A stretch of DNA of 18,151 bases from Bacteroidales bacterium (GTDB taxonomy: Bacteria > Bacteroidota > Bacteroidia > Bacteroidales > F082): the NCBI GenBank assembly GCA_017428285.1, contig JAFRRE010000023.1, positions 1 to 18,151 on the forward strand, read 5' to 3'. This document shows, piece by piece, positions 1-7,398 of this stretch (the stretch's first letter is position 1; every line of letters starts with the position of its first letter). Made by a program: the position numbers and the translations under genes. Under the pieces are notes generated by a model. It was not told the origin of the DNA. It did no database searches and saw only the letters and a list, made by a program, of their open reading frames with translations.

Positions 1-819
1 GGGCAGCGCAGTCATATCGATGTGGAGCTCGTTGCCTTTGCCTTGCACACTGAGTACTTGCTGCCCGAACACGTTGAGCAACTCCGCATGCCGTAAGTTC
101 TCGCCTGTGATGGTGACCATGCTGTTGGTCGGGTTGGGATGGACAATGGCAAAAGCAATTGATTTGGGTCTTTCCACTACATCCAGACTGGTTTGGCCGA
201 CATGTAACGGATAATTAGGGATGGTGCAGAAGGCCATACGCTGGATGCACACCCATCCTTTTACCCATTGAGGATTGCTTATCTTTCCATTGTAGCGGTT
301 GGAAAACTCAATCCATCCATAATAATACTGCTTTTCTTCATCCTCACCAGCTGTTTCATAGCGAATGCCACATAGGAGATTGTTGAATGTGGTATCGTAT
401 ACTGAGAAGGAATGATCACCGAGAATTAGACCGATACCAGCATAGACTCTCCAATTAGAAACGGTATCCAACCGAATGTCGTCATAGCGATCAATTACGT
501 ATGTAATATATCCTGGTAATGTGGTGTCGGGAATTGAATGATACCAAAAACAAGGATACACTTTCCAATTGGGATTAACGGATTCCAGCCCTAGTTCCAA
601 AGGAATCACTACATTATAGCATATTGCAATGGCTGAAATGTCCTGAACGGAATCTTGGTCAATGTCAAGAAACAATCCATACATTGGATTACTCGATTCC
701 TCGTCAAAAAGCCGACATGTATCTGGTTCAAAGACAGAGTACACTATTTCTTCAGATTGCGCTTTCATTTCAATGAAGGCCAACAGGATGGCCAATATAA
801 TAATGAGTTGTTTTTTCAT
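1..819 (-). CDS. Secreted T9SS cargo protein, 3' end missing
   Basis: The reading frame starts at ATG 819-817 and stays open for 273 codons to the left edge, so the end of the gene lies outside the window. Residues 1-20 form a signal peptide (MKKQLIIILAILLAF..., predicted cut after KAQ). The central ~200 residues are rich in Tyr, Trp and Asp, and I do not recognise a family in them. From residue 227 (HPNPTNSMVTITGENL) the protein is a T9SS type A sorting domain, cut by the window edge just after IDMTALP. In the neighbouring cargo gene the same domain continues for 24 more residues. The product is expected to cross the outer membrane through T9SS and be attached to the surface or released. The sorting-domain DNA is nearly identical to that of the gene ending at 1159. 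Function of the mature part is unknown. Confidence 0.85.
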   Translation of the reverse strand, partial: MKKQLIIILAILLAFIEMKAQSEEIVYSVFEPDTCRLFDEESSNPMYGLFLDIDQDSVQDISAIAICYNVVIPLELGLESVNPNWKVYPCFWYHSIPDTTLPGYITYVIDRYDDIRLDTVSNWRVYAGIGLILGDHSFSVYDTTFNNLLCGIRYETAGEDEEKQYYYGWIEFSNRYNGKISNPQWVKGWVCIQRMAFCTIPNYPLHVGQTSLDVVERPKSIAFAIVHPNPTNSMVTITGENLRHAELLNVFGQQVLSVQGKGNELHIDMTALP

Positions 820-938
820 AATGTGTAATTGTTATTATGTTTGTTACCTGTTTCACCTATTGGATTATCCGGACATTCTTGTATCTTCAGGGTCAATTGG
901 GTGCCCTGCTGTAATTCAAATGGCTGGTCTACCCCGTT

Positions 939-988
939 CCAGCGGATTTGCAATCCGCTGGGGCTGAACTTGGGGATTTGCAATCCCC
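939..988. repeat. Two-hairpin GGATTTGCAATCC element, copy A
   Basis: There are two adjacent perfect palindromes. The first (939-961) has 10-bp arms CCAGCGGATT/AATCCGCTGG around TGC. The second (972-988) has 7-bp arms GGGGATT/AATCCCC around TGC. They are separated by 10 bp. The same ordered pair recurs at 17863-17911. There is no T-tract, so it is not a standard intrinsic terminator; it resembles REP/BIME-type intergenic repeats. Confidence 0.8.
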
Positions 989-1097
989 TATGTTAACACT
1001 GGCTCTCATTTTTTTTTCATGTTTCGGTGGCAAAGATAATGGTCTTCATCCAATTGAGCAAGCCTTTTTCTCGCATTGCAAATGCTGATATTCAAGG

Positions 1098-1120
1098 CTG
1101 GCGGATTACAAATCCGCCAG
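1098..1120. repeat. GGATTACAAATCC hairpin, related copy B
   Basis: This is a perfect inverted repeat with 10-bp arms CTGGCGGATT/AATCCGCCAG around ACA. It shares the GCGGATT/AATCCGC core of copies A and C. About 10 bp further right is a decayed GGGATTTT that may be the remains of the second hairpin. It sits 38 bp beyond the stop codon of the T9SS cargo gene ending at 1159. Confidence 0.7.
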
Positions 1121-1158
1121 AGCTGGATAAGGGATTTTCGTATGCTTTTCATGGCATG

Positions 1159-2475
1159 CTACTCCTTCACTACCTTCCGCACGCACTTCCGTCCTTCCTC
1201 ATCGGTGACGGTGACGAAGTAGACGCCAGAGGGTAGCGCAGTCATATCGATATGGAGCTCGTTGCCTTTGCTTTGCACACTGAGTACTTGCTGTCCGAGC
1301 ACGTTGAGCAACTCCGCATGCCGTAAGTTCTCGCCTGTGATGGTGACCATGCTGTTGGTCGGGTTGGGAAACGCAAGAGCATTTTCTTTTTTCTCTAGGA
1401 TTCCATCGAATGACGTTTTCATCTTATAGACATTTCCTTCTTCCATAGCAAGGTAATAAACACCCTCGCAACCGCAAATGGCGGCAAATTGACTGTAGGG
1501 GCATTCAATTGTGCCCAATTCATTCCATATGTCGCCTCCATTTTGTGTCTGAAAGGTGGTGATTGAACTGTTTGGATTGAAATCGTGCCACACATAGACG
1601 GCAATTCCGTTTTGAGAGTCGGAATAACATATCCCAGCGATTGGAGGATACACCGTTCCTCCCGTTGGTATGGTCTCATTTAGCAGCCACTGACAGGTTG
1701 CAAATCCGTCCTCGGTTTTGATCTCAGTATATACAAAATTCAGGTTTTGGTCAACGCCACCGAAACCGCCATATAGGGAAACGTGATCTTTGTCGTGAAA
1801 CACGGCCTTCTCTATGCCATATTCCGTGTAATCAAACGATAGAATCTCTTCCCAGGAAGAGCCATAATCTATTGTTTTTGCAACATGCGTGCCTATGAAT
1901 ATGCCAGGTTCGCCCCAAACGATGTATCCAACATTCCCTTCAAAATACAAGTCTTGGGTTGCCTCTATCCATTCTATATCCATTTGGGAAAAGCTACAAC
2001 CACCGTCTGTGCTTTTCATCAACTGGTCACAAGCCACATACAAGGTATCCGAATCAACGACAAACAAGTCGCAGGTGGAAGGAGAGCAATAATTGTACTC
2101 GTTGAAAGGGTTACCCATATCAAGCCATGTCTCTCCACCATTGATGGTTTTTAGTAGTTTTTCGTTGTTACCAACCCCATCATTGATTCCCAAAACAAAT
2201 CCGGTATTCGGGTCAAGGAACTTGATGGCATACCAGTCATAACCCTCTTGTCTATATTTTTCCTGCCAACTGTTACCTCCATCCTTGGTTTTCAGTATCA
2301 CGCCATTGCTTCCGCATACGAAAACCGTGTTGGTGTCGAGGCAGTAGACATCGTAAAGGTCTTCCGTAACTCCGGTTTGAAGTTCGTTCCATTGCTGTGC
2401 CTTCGCCATGCCCGCCACTGCCAGTAGCAAGAGGAAAAAGACTTTGTGTCTTAAGCCATCTATCTTTTTTTTCAT
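1159..2475 (-). CDS. Secreted Asp-box (BNR/YCF48-like) propeller protein with T9SS sorting domain
   Basis: This is a 438-residue exported protein. Residues 1-26 are a signal peptide (hydrophobic FFLLLLAVAG, cut near AKAQ). Residues 27-360 carry at least five Asp-box motifs of the type TxDGGxxW: near 63-70 (TKDGGNSW), 110-117 (TINGGETW), 155-161, 201-208 and 310-317 (TQNGGDIW). Such motifs sit on the beta-hairpins of sialidase-, YCF48- and sortilin-type beta-propellers. No sialidase catalytic arginine triad is evident, so a binding or scaffold role is more likely than glycosidase activity. Residues ~366-438 (FPNPTNSMVTITG ... GVYFVTVTDEEGRK ... KVVKE) are a T9SS type A sorting domain. The ATG at 2475 directly precedes the signal peptide. 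Ligand unknown. Confidence 0.88.
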   Translation of the reverse strand: MKKKIDGLRHKVFFLLLLAVAGMAKAQQWNELQTGVTEDLYDVYCLDTNTVFVCGSNGVILKTKDGGNSWQEKYRQEGYDWYAIKFLDPNTGFVLGINDGVGNNEKLLKTINGGETWLDMGNPFNEYNYCSPSTCDLFVVDSDTLYVACDQLMKSTDGGCSFSQMDIEWIEATQDLYFEGNVGYIVWGEPGIFIGTHVAKTIDYGSSWEEILSFDYTEYGIEKAVFHDKDHVSLYGGFGGVDQNLNFVYTEIKTEDGFATCQWLLNETIPTGGTVYPPIAGICYSDSQNGIAVYVWHDFNPNSSITTFQTQNGGDIWNELGTIECPYSQFAAICGCEGVYYLAMEEGNVYKMKTSFDGILEKKENALAFPNPTNSMVTITGENLRHAELLNVLGQQVLSVQSKGNELHIDMTALPSGVYFVTVTDEEGRKCVRKVVKE

Positions 2476-2569
2476 AAGAATTGAGTTTTATTGATAGAAG
2501 TGAGGTTTAATTGTGTCAAAATTGTGTTAGAGTTGTGAAACTCTAAAGTGTTGGTGTTCCGCTCACGGC

Positions 2570-2612
2570 GGTGGTGAAGAAGTCTTCATCCCTTCACCAC
2601 CTTATCCATAAG
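2570..2612 (-). other. Possible remnant of a T9SS sorting-domain end, with inverted repeat
   Basis: On the minus strand, 2609-2586 reads M-D-K-V-V-K-G-stop, 8 bp after the stop of the gene ending at 2617 and in another frame. It nearly matches the DNA encoding the end (DKVVKE-stop) of the cargo gene at 17916. Positions 2570-2579 (GGTGGTGAAG) and 2592-2601 (CTTCACCACC) form a 10-bp inverted repeat with a 12-bp loop and no T-tract. It could be decayed coding sequence, a weak terminator, or chance. Confidence 0.35.
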
Positions 2613-2616
2613 CTTT

Positions 2617-3006
2617 TTACTCCGTTACCGTAAACTCTCCATAATACTCATCCCCGTTGGGGAGGATGAAGGTGATGATGTAGTCGCCCGCAAAGGGGAT
2701 GTAGAACATTAGGCCGTTGGGTGTGGGGCAGGAGTCTATTTGAATATTGCCGCCTGCGGCCGTGGAGATCTCCGCTACCACTTCGCCCAGGTTTTCTGTG
2801 AAGACAACCATAAGCATATGGCTGTTAAGCGTAGCAAGAATTGAATTGCCTTTTTCGGAACCACTATGGGTTGAACTTTCTATTATTTCAATAGGAGTTC
2901 CATCTTTCCTTTTCTCGTTTTCCGTTCTGGCCAAGCCGCTGGCATAGCACAATGCTCCCGAAAGGGTTAAGCAGAGCATCAGAACCATGGTTTTTACTTT
3001 TTTCAT
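2617..3006 (-). CDS. Small secreted DUF3244-like protein
   Basis: This 129-residue protein has a signal peptide (MKKVKTMVLMLCLTLSGALC, cut near YAS) and one small beta-rich domain at about residues 55-129. The ending (FYIPFAGDYIITFILPNGDE then YYGEFTVTE) matches what I know of DUF3244, a Bacteroidales family of small immunoglobulin-like exported proteins. The pattern G-x-Y-x-x-x-x-x-x-x-x-G-x-x-Y also resembles the end of T9SS sorting domains, so this may be a free-standing relative of that fold. It has no other domain and no catalytic motif. A candidate -7 box lies at 3033-3040, so it probably has its own promoter. Function unknown. Confidence 0.8.
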   Translation of the reverse strand: MKKVKTMVLMLCLTLSGALCYASGLARTENEKRKDGTPIEIIESSTHSGSEKGNSILATLNSHMLMVVFTENLGEVVAEISTAAGGNIQIDSCPTPNGLMFYIPFAGDYIITFILPNGDEYYGEFTVTE

Positions 3007-3032
3007 CGCTTTATGAATTAGTGTTTGCGATG

Positions 3033-3065
3033 CAAAAGTAGGGTGGTTCGAATACTACCGTCAAG
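3033..3065 (-). promoter_or_regulatory. Candidate Bacteroides-type promoter for the DUF3244-like gene
   Basis: On the minus strand 3040-3033 reads TACTTTTG, matching the -7 consensus TAnnTTTG. A CTTG (3065-3062) lies 21 bp upstream where TTTG is expected at -33. The box is 27 bp from the start codon at 3006. Confidence 0.45.
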
Positions 3066-3126
3066 AAAAAGATGGTACGAAAAGGTACGAAGAATTATTG
3101 TAATATCTTGATTGATAGGTGATTAA

Positions 3127-5079
3127 TCATTCGTCAAGCATATTGCGGAGGGTGTGGTAAAGGCTGTCGTGAGCTCCGATAATGCGGCTTATTTTTCTGC
3201 TTCGGTCACAAACTGTCGTATACGCCCGCTGCATCAAGGCGGAAATGTCGGCTTCATTCAGGCCCAGCAGGACAAGATAACAACAATCCATATCGTTGTC
3301 GGTCAATTTTGGGTACTGCCTGCGAATGTGCGCAACAAACCGTGGTAGATGTTTCTGTACAGCATTGCGCAAATCCAAAAGTTGTTCTTTGCTGAGCGCA
3401 TCGTCCTTGTAAATCAAGTAGTCCATCTTCGACTTGAACTGCTGTTTGTGAGCGATTCCAACAATGTGTTTGCAGATGGGGTCATTAATAAATGCCGCAT
3501 AATCATTGGATGCGTCTGATTCGTATTGGGCGTTTTTTGTCAAAGACTGCTCCAATTGTTTCGATACGTCGCGCAGTTCCTCATTGCTCCGCTTCAAGCG
3601 ACCCGAGAGGGCGGCTTGCTGCATACGGTGCTGTTGCTCTTTTTCTCCCAGCACTCTGTCCGCTTCCTCTCGCTGTTTCTTCAAAAGTTTCTTGCTTCTC
3701 ACTTTCGCCGTAACCATAATTGCCAAAGTCAATGCAACAGCCATTGGAACAACAATACCCAAGGCTTTTTTGACCGCCACCACTCGTTTGGCCACAGCTT
3801 CTTTCTCTTGTTTTCGGCTCTTATAGGTCTTATACATTTCACTAAGTTGCGAAACCATAGCACTGTTTTCTGCCCCTGTTTCATTGTGAAGGGCCAAATA
3901 GCTCATACATTCGTTGGACTTTTCCCTGTTGCCAAGACTGTCGTATATGATTCGCAGATAATTTGCTACTCTTATCTGCAAGAATCGGTTCCTTTTGTTT
4001 TCCAACACGGGTTCCAGATACAAAAGTGCAGAATCATATATTCCTTCCTCAAAGAAAATATTACCAATCACCACATAACGTGTCAGACTTTCGTCGTCGT
4101 TCGCAGCCAATAAAGCCATCTGTTTCAGGCGCTTTAAGGACATTTCGGCTTGATGTGTCAATTGATAGGACAAAAGGGCTTTGGTGGAGACCATGTCTCT
4201 GTATCCTGGATTTGTCGAGTCGGGCATGTTTACCAAAGCTTGCGTATAATAGTAGTCTGCACTATCCTTGTCGCCTTTTTTGTCATATTGCTTGCCTATG
4301 CGGTATAAGGCATTGGAGACGCTATATGATGAAATGGGTGAGATAATGGAATAATCACAGGAATGCCTATAGCAATCCAAAGCGGGTTCCATCATATACT
4401 GTTCAGAAAACATATCCCCGAGACGGTTGTAGGTAAAGGTCAGGAATTTCGCTTTTTTTCCTACCAGGTCTTTCGCCTGGAAATGGCTTTCCATTATCTC
4501 CAAGGCTTTCAGGTATTCAGCACAGGCTTCTACTATGCTGTCGTTTTCGTAGTAGCCTACGCCGTGGATATAGTGAGCGCGGGCATCCAAGAATACGAGG
4601 TTGTCGTTTCGTGTCAAGGATAGCGGGGCCGTGCCCGCTATGAGGCGTTTGGGTGAAGGTGTGTCGTTCAGGGTGAAGGTTAGGCTATCAAAATAAACCA
4701 CCGCCTGCTGTAAGGCGGGGCGGTTGGTCTGGGGGTAATCGTTTTTGTACAGCAATTCGGCCAACAGGAGGTTGGCGTAATGGCGGTTGAATGCCACGTT
4801 TGTAGAGACGTAGCGTGCTACGTCTTCCAAATTGCCGTTATGGTTTTCAGGATAGACGTTGCACGCAACGTCTCTACAGGTGTCGAAATAGGGTATCAGG
4901 CATGCCAAGGCGCTGTCGGGCTGGCGCCACATCAGGCTGTCGATGGCGGACAATTCGGGGGACACGGTGATTTGTAGAGACGCGGCACGCCACGTCTCTA
5001 CAGCGTCATCGTTGTTTTTGGGCGCGCAGGCCGCCAAAGCCAACAAAACCAATAATCCTATCCAACCGAAACGTTTCAT
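3127..5079 (-). CDS. Membrane TPR regulator with lipobox, TM helix and C-terminal HTH
   Basis: This 650-residue protein starts with a signal peptide and a lipobox (LALAAC, Cys18). Residues ~100-400 are helical TPR-like repeats. A transmembrane helix follows at ~439-457 (ALGIVVPMAVALTLAIMV), then a charged coiled coil at ~460-515. The C-terminus (~590-650: LTDNDMDCCYLVLLGLNEAD ... TVCDRSRKISRIIG) looks like a LuxR/sigma-region-4-type helix-turn-helix. This order is typical of Bacteroidota one-piece regulators that sense outside the cytoplasm and act on DNA inside; target genes are unknown. The lipobox together with a TM helix is unusual. Residues ~26-37 and ~67-94 are encoded by palindromic repeat DNA (4973-5002 and 4801-4878) that adds coding sequence without breaking the frame. 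It lies 27 bp after the TPR gene ending at 5107, so is probably co-transcribed with it, with a possible internal promoter at 5085. Confidence 0.82.
   Translation of the reverse strand: MKRFGWIGLLVLLALAACAPKNNDDAVETWRAASLQITVSPELSAIDSLMWRQPDSALACLIPYFDTCRDVACNVYPENHNGNLEDVARYVSTNVAFNRHYANLLLAELLYKNDYPQTNRPALQQAVVYFDSLTFTLNDTPSPKRLIAGTAPLSLTRNDNLVFLDARAHYIHGVGYYENDSIVEACAEYLKALEIMESHFQAKDLVGKKAKFLTFTYNRLGDMFSEQYMMEPALDCYRHSCDYSIISPISSYSVSNALYRIGKQYDKKGDKDSADYYYTQALVNMPDSTNPGYRDMVSTKALLSYQLTHQAEMSLKRLKQMALLAANDDESLTRYVVIGNIFFEEGIYDSALLYLEPVLENKRNRFLQIRVANYLRIIYDSLGNREKSNECMSYLALHNETGAENSAMVSQLSEMYKTYKSRKQEKEAVAKRVVAVKKALGIVVPMAVALTLAIMVTAKVRSKKLLKKQREEADRVLGEKEQQHRMQQAALSGRLKRSNEELRDVSKQLEQSLTKNAQYESDASNDYAAFINDPICKHIVGIAHKQQFKSKMDYLIYKDDALSKEQLLDLRNAVQKHLPRFVAHIRRQYPKLTDNDMDCCYLVLLGLNEADISALMQRAYTTVCDRSRKISRIIGAHDSLYHTLRNMLDE
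4801..4878. repeat. Paired TGTAGAGACG palindromic element inside a coding region
   Basis: The outer 10-bp arms TGTAGAGACG (4801-4810) and CGTCTCTACA (4869-4878) are inverted repeats. Each end also contains its own near-perfect 20-bp palindrome: 4806-4825 (AGACGTAGC-GT-GCTACGTCT) and 4854-4873 (AGACGTTGC-AC-GCAACGTCT). About 28 bp of unrelated sequence lies between them. The element is in frame in the TPR/HTH regulator and encodes CRDVACNVY ... EDVARYVSTN. The same family occurs at 4973-5002 and 10204-10231. Confidence 0.85.
4973..5002. repeat. TGTAGAGACG palindrome in the regulator's N-terminal coding region
   Basis: This is a 30-bp imperfect palindrome beginning TGTAGAGACG and ending CGTCTCTACA; 13 of 15 pairs match. 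It encodes the residues VETWRAASLQ, just after the lipoprotein signal peptide of the gene starting at 5079. It belongs to the same family as 4801-4878 and 10204-10231. Confidence 0.85.
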
Positions 5080-5084
5080 GCCTG

Positions 5085-5116
5085 CAAAGATAGGAAAATA
5101 AATCGATTATTTCAAT
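5085..5116 (-). promoter_or_regulatory. Candidate promoter for the TPR/HTH regulator
   Basis: On the minus strand 5092-5085 reads TATCTTTG, a match to TAnnTTTG. ATTG at 5116-5113, 20 bp upstream, is one base off the -33 TTTG. The box lies only 6 bp before the ATG at 5079, which would give an almost leaderless transcript. Confidence 0.35.
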
Positions 5117-6822
5117 TTCTGTTCCAAATCCTTGGATCCGCCACCGGCTTTCTGAGCTTTGTTCCAATATTCCTTGGCTTCGCTTTCCTTGCCGAGCTTG
5201 AGCAGGATATCGCCATAGTGTTCCAAATTGGCGCCCGAAGGGTTCTTGTCGAGACCAAGGCATTTCTTCATCTCTTTCTCGGCTTCCTTGTAACGCCCGA
5301 GTTTGTAGAGCACCCAGGCGTATGTGTCTAAATAATAGACATTGTCGGGCACCAACTCGTTGGCATGGATGGCCATCTGCAAGGCTTCTTCCAGTCGCTC
5401 ACCTTTCAGCGAAAGATAATAAGCGTAATTGTTGAGTACCAAGGCATTGTCGGGGTCATTGCGCAGGGTGCGGTCATAGGCATCGAAGGCTTTCTCTTCA
5501 TCGCCTTGCTGGTGGTAGATGTCGCCCAAGAAAGCGTCGAATTCGGCCATTTGCAACTTGTCGGAGGTGTATCTCCTACCCTTCTCCAGGTAGTTGATGG
5601 CGTCTTCGTTGTTTTTCAACACGGCATTGGCCACGCCCGCATACCAATAGAATACGGGTTGCATGGGATAATATTTCAAGGCGGCCACGGCATGGTCGCG
5701 CACGGCCTCGTTCTCTTCGAGCCGCGACTCGCTGACGATAAGGTTTTGCCAAGCGCGGAAGTCGGTGCTGTCGATGGCCAATGCCTGCTGGTGCAATGCT
5801 TTTGCCTGCACGGCGTTTTCGTTGACCATGTAGTAGGAGCCGAGGATAAGGTAGCCCAGTTTGTTGTCGGGGTGGGTCTCGATGAAAGCCTCGCCACATT
5901 GCTTGACTTGCTCGTTGATTTGCTTCGACTGGTTGTTTTTCTGCATCCAATAGTCGTAGGTGTTGGCTTTGGTGGTGATGTCGAGGTTTTTGTTGCGGAT
6001 GGCGGCCAGCAGCTCGTTGAAGGCCTTGTCGTTGTCGCCGTTCTTTTCGTAAAACTCAAGCAATGAGATGTTGATATACGGATTTTCGGGGTTAATCTCC
6101 TTGATTTTCTCGTACGTTTTCAAGGCATCCTTTTCCTTGCCGTTTTCAGCGTACTCTTGGGCTAACAGACCATAATAGCGCACATTTTCCGGGTTTTGCT
6201 CTATCAGTCTCTCAAGTTCCGAAATCACTTTTTTGTTGTTGCCTTGCCTTTTGTAGATACTGAGACGCTGCTCTGTGAGGAACTCGTTTTCCCCAAGGAT
6301 TTGTTCCAGCAAGTCCATCTTTTCTATGGCTTTGCTGTAGTTTTCCGTCACCAGATAGGCATCAATCAGCTCGCTGAGCATGTCGGGGTCTTCGGGGTAT
6401 TTCTTGGTCAGGCTTTCATATAGCTTGATGAAGTCGTTGTATTGGTCAAGGTTGCGGTAAAACAGCCCGAGACGCATCTGATACCATTTGTTCTCAGGTT
6501 CGAGTTGGGTGGCTTGTTGGATCATCTTGAAGGCTTCTTCGATGCGTCCAGCGTTGTAGTATTGTTCGCTCAGCTCAAACATCGAGGCGGCATCATCGGG
6601 CATATAACGCAGGGCTTGTTCGAAGTTGCGGATGGCACCTTCGTTGTCCTCACGGTATTTGCTCTGCAGGCCGTTGGAAAAATAGATGGCATTTTTTTTC
6701 TTGTCGGGTTGGCCGTTGAATTCCGATTCCATCTGCTGGGCGAAGGTTGAAGAGGATAAGAAAGACAAAAACAACAAGATGGTGAGAAAAACAGGCCTTT
6801 TACCGTCATGGCGGAGTGGCAT
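5107..6822 (-). CDS. Secreted tetratricopeptide-repeat protein
   Basis: I place the start at ATG 6822, giving 571 residues that begin MPLRHDGKRPVFLTILLFLS, with a signal peptide cut near STFAQ. The frame is open up to ATG 6954, but that would bury the signal peptide at residues ~53-75, and the extra 44 codons are made of repeat DNA (6803-6916). The mature protein is almost entirely TPR repeats, roughly a dozen, each with the A-x-x-x-[Y/F] and P-x-N-x-x-x pattern (for example DNALVLNNYAYYLSLKGERL). TPR arrays bind proteins; this one should act in the periplasm or at the outer membrane. It follows dut by 6 bp (6954 start) or 138 bp (6822 start). A dut-TPR neighbourhood is, from memory, common in Bacteroidales. 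Partner unknown. Confidence 0.85.
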   Translation of the reverse strand: MPLRHDGKRPVFLTILLFLSFLSSSTFAQQMESEFNGQPDKKKNAIYFSNGLQSKYREDNEGAIRNFEQALRYMPDDAASMFELSEQYYNAGRIEEAFKMIQQATQLEPENKWYQMRLGLFYRNLDQYNDFIKLYESLTKKYPEDPDMLSELIDAYLVTENYSKAIEKMDLLEQILGENEFLTEQRLSIYKRQGNNKKVISELERLIEQNPENVRYYGLLAQEYAENGKEKDALKTYEKIKEINPENPYINISLLEFYEKNGDNDKAFNELLAAIRNKNLDITTKANTYDYWMQKNNQSKQINEQVKQCGEAFIETHPDNKLGYLILGSYYMVNENAVQAKALHQQALAIDSTDFRAWQNLIVSESRLEENEAVRDHAVAALKYYPMQPVFYWYAGVANAVLKNNEDAINYLEKGRRYTSDKLQMAEFDAFLGDIYHQQGDEEKAFDAYDRTLRNDPDNALVLNNYAYYLSLKGERLEEALQMAIHANELVPDNVYYLDTYAWVLYKLGRYKEAEKEMKKCLGLDKNPSGANLEHYGDILLKLGKESEAKEYWNKAQKAGGGSKDLEQKLK

Positions 6823-6916
6823 CCGCCATCCTTTATGTGCGAAGATGTATCCTTTTCGTTGGGGAGATTGCGGGTCAATTGCGGTTCTAAGGCCGCGATG
6901 AAGACCGCAATGACGG
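6803..6916. repeat. CCGTCAT...ATGACGG compound palindromic element at the 5' end of the TPR gene
   Basis: The outer arms are CCGTCAT (6803-6809) and ATGACGG (6910-6916). Inside are ATGGCGGA/TCCGCCAT (6808-6815 with 6822-6829) and ATTGCGGT/ACCGCAAT (6878-6885 with 6904-6911). The element fills nearly all of the gap between the dut stop (6961) and the signal-peptide codons of the TPR gene, and contains both possible start codons' surroundings. It resembles the widespread GTCATTGCGG-type repeats of Bacteroidota genomes. Confidence 0.65.
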
Positions 6917-6960
6917 TTGCGGGTTTGGTTTTGTCGAATAGGTGTATTATTCATTGTGTT

Positions 6961-7398
6961 TCATTTTTTTCCAGTATGTCCAAATCCCCCCGCTCCCCGT
7001 TCAGTCTCCGATAGCGTCTCCACTTGAACCAATTCGCCTTGTTCGCATTTGGCGAAAACCATCTGGGCAATGCGGTCGCCGCTGTTGATGACAAAGGGCT
7101 TGTCGGACAGGTTAATAAGGATGACACAGACTTGTCCACGATAATCCGCATCAATGGTGCCGGGCGAGTTGAGCACTGTGATACCGCTCTTGATGGCCAA
7201 ACCACTGCGAGGACGCACTTGGCCTTCGTAGCCTTCGGGGATTTCCATATAGAGACCGGTAGGCACGAGGCTGCGCTGCATGGGTTCGAGGGTGACGGGG
7301 CCTTCGGGCAAATAGGCGCGAAGGTCCATACCGGCCGAGGCTTTCGTCTCATAGGCGGGCAAAGGGTTATTTGAGGTGTTTACGATGTTGATTTTCAT
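6961..7398 (-). CDS. dut: Deoxyuridine 5'-triphosphate nucleotidohydrolase (dUTPase)
   Basis: This enzyme hydrolyses dUTP to dUMP and pyrophosphate in the cytoplasm, keeping uracil out of DNA and supplying dUMP for dTMP synthesis. All five motifs of the trimeric dUTPase family are present in order: AGMDL (22-26), [11 protein letters not shown] (62-72), GTIDADYRG (80-88, with catalytic Asp83 and uracil-contacting Tyr86), GDRIAQMVF (107-115) and the C-terminal loop [10 protein letters not shown] (134-143). The length of 145 residues is normal. The frame is open up to 7461, but the start at 7398 (MKINIVNTS) fits the family and the upstream 21 codons do not. It is the first gene of a probable operon with the two downstream TPR genes. 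Confidence 0.97.
   Translation of the reverse strand: MKINIVNTSNNPLPAYETKASAGMDLRAYLPEGPVTLEPMQRSLVPTGLYMEIPEGYEGQVRPRSGLAIKSGITVLNSPGTIDADYRGQVCVILINLSDKPFVINSGDRIAQMVFAKCEQGELVQVETLSETERGAGGFGHTGKK

Larger units (their letters stand above)
820..1158. other. 339-bp intergenic region with palindromic elements
   Basis: This region lies between two minus-strand T9SS cargo genes. It holds a two-hairpin element (939-988) and a related single hairpin (1098-1120), listed separately. A CAAAGATA sequence (1031-1038, a possible minus-strand -7 box) lies between them but is over 200 bp from the next start codon and has no clear -33 partner. The short plus-strand reading frames here have no recognisable content. 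I see no gene. Confidence 0.6.

Noticed and set aside
939..1120. Repeated hairpins as a CRISPR array
   Set aside because: Only two or three imperfect copies, no regular spacers and no cas genes.
1159..2475. Asp-box protein as a sialidase
   Set aside because: Asp-boxes are present, but I see no arginine triad, FRIP motif or nucleophile tyrosine context; a YCF48-like propeller fits better.
5365..6066. Long plus-strand open frame (233 codons) opposite the TPR gene
   Set aside because: Low-complexity Val/Gly/Phe-rich translation with no motif, fully antisense to a clear TPR repeat protein; a codon-usage shadow.
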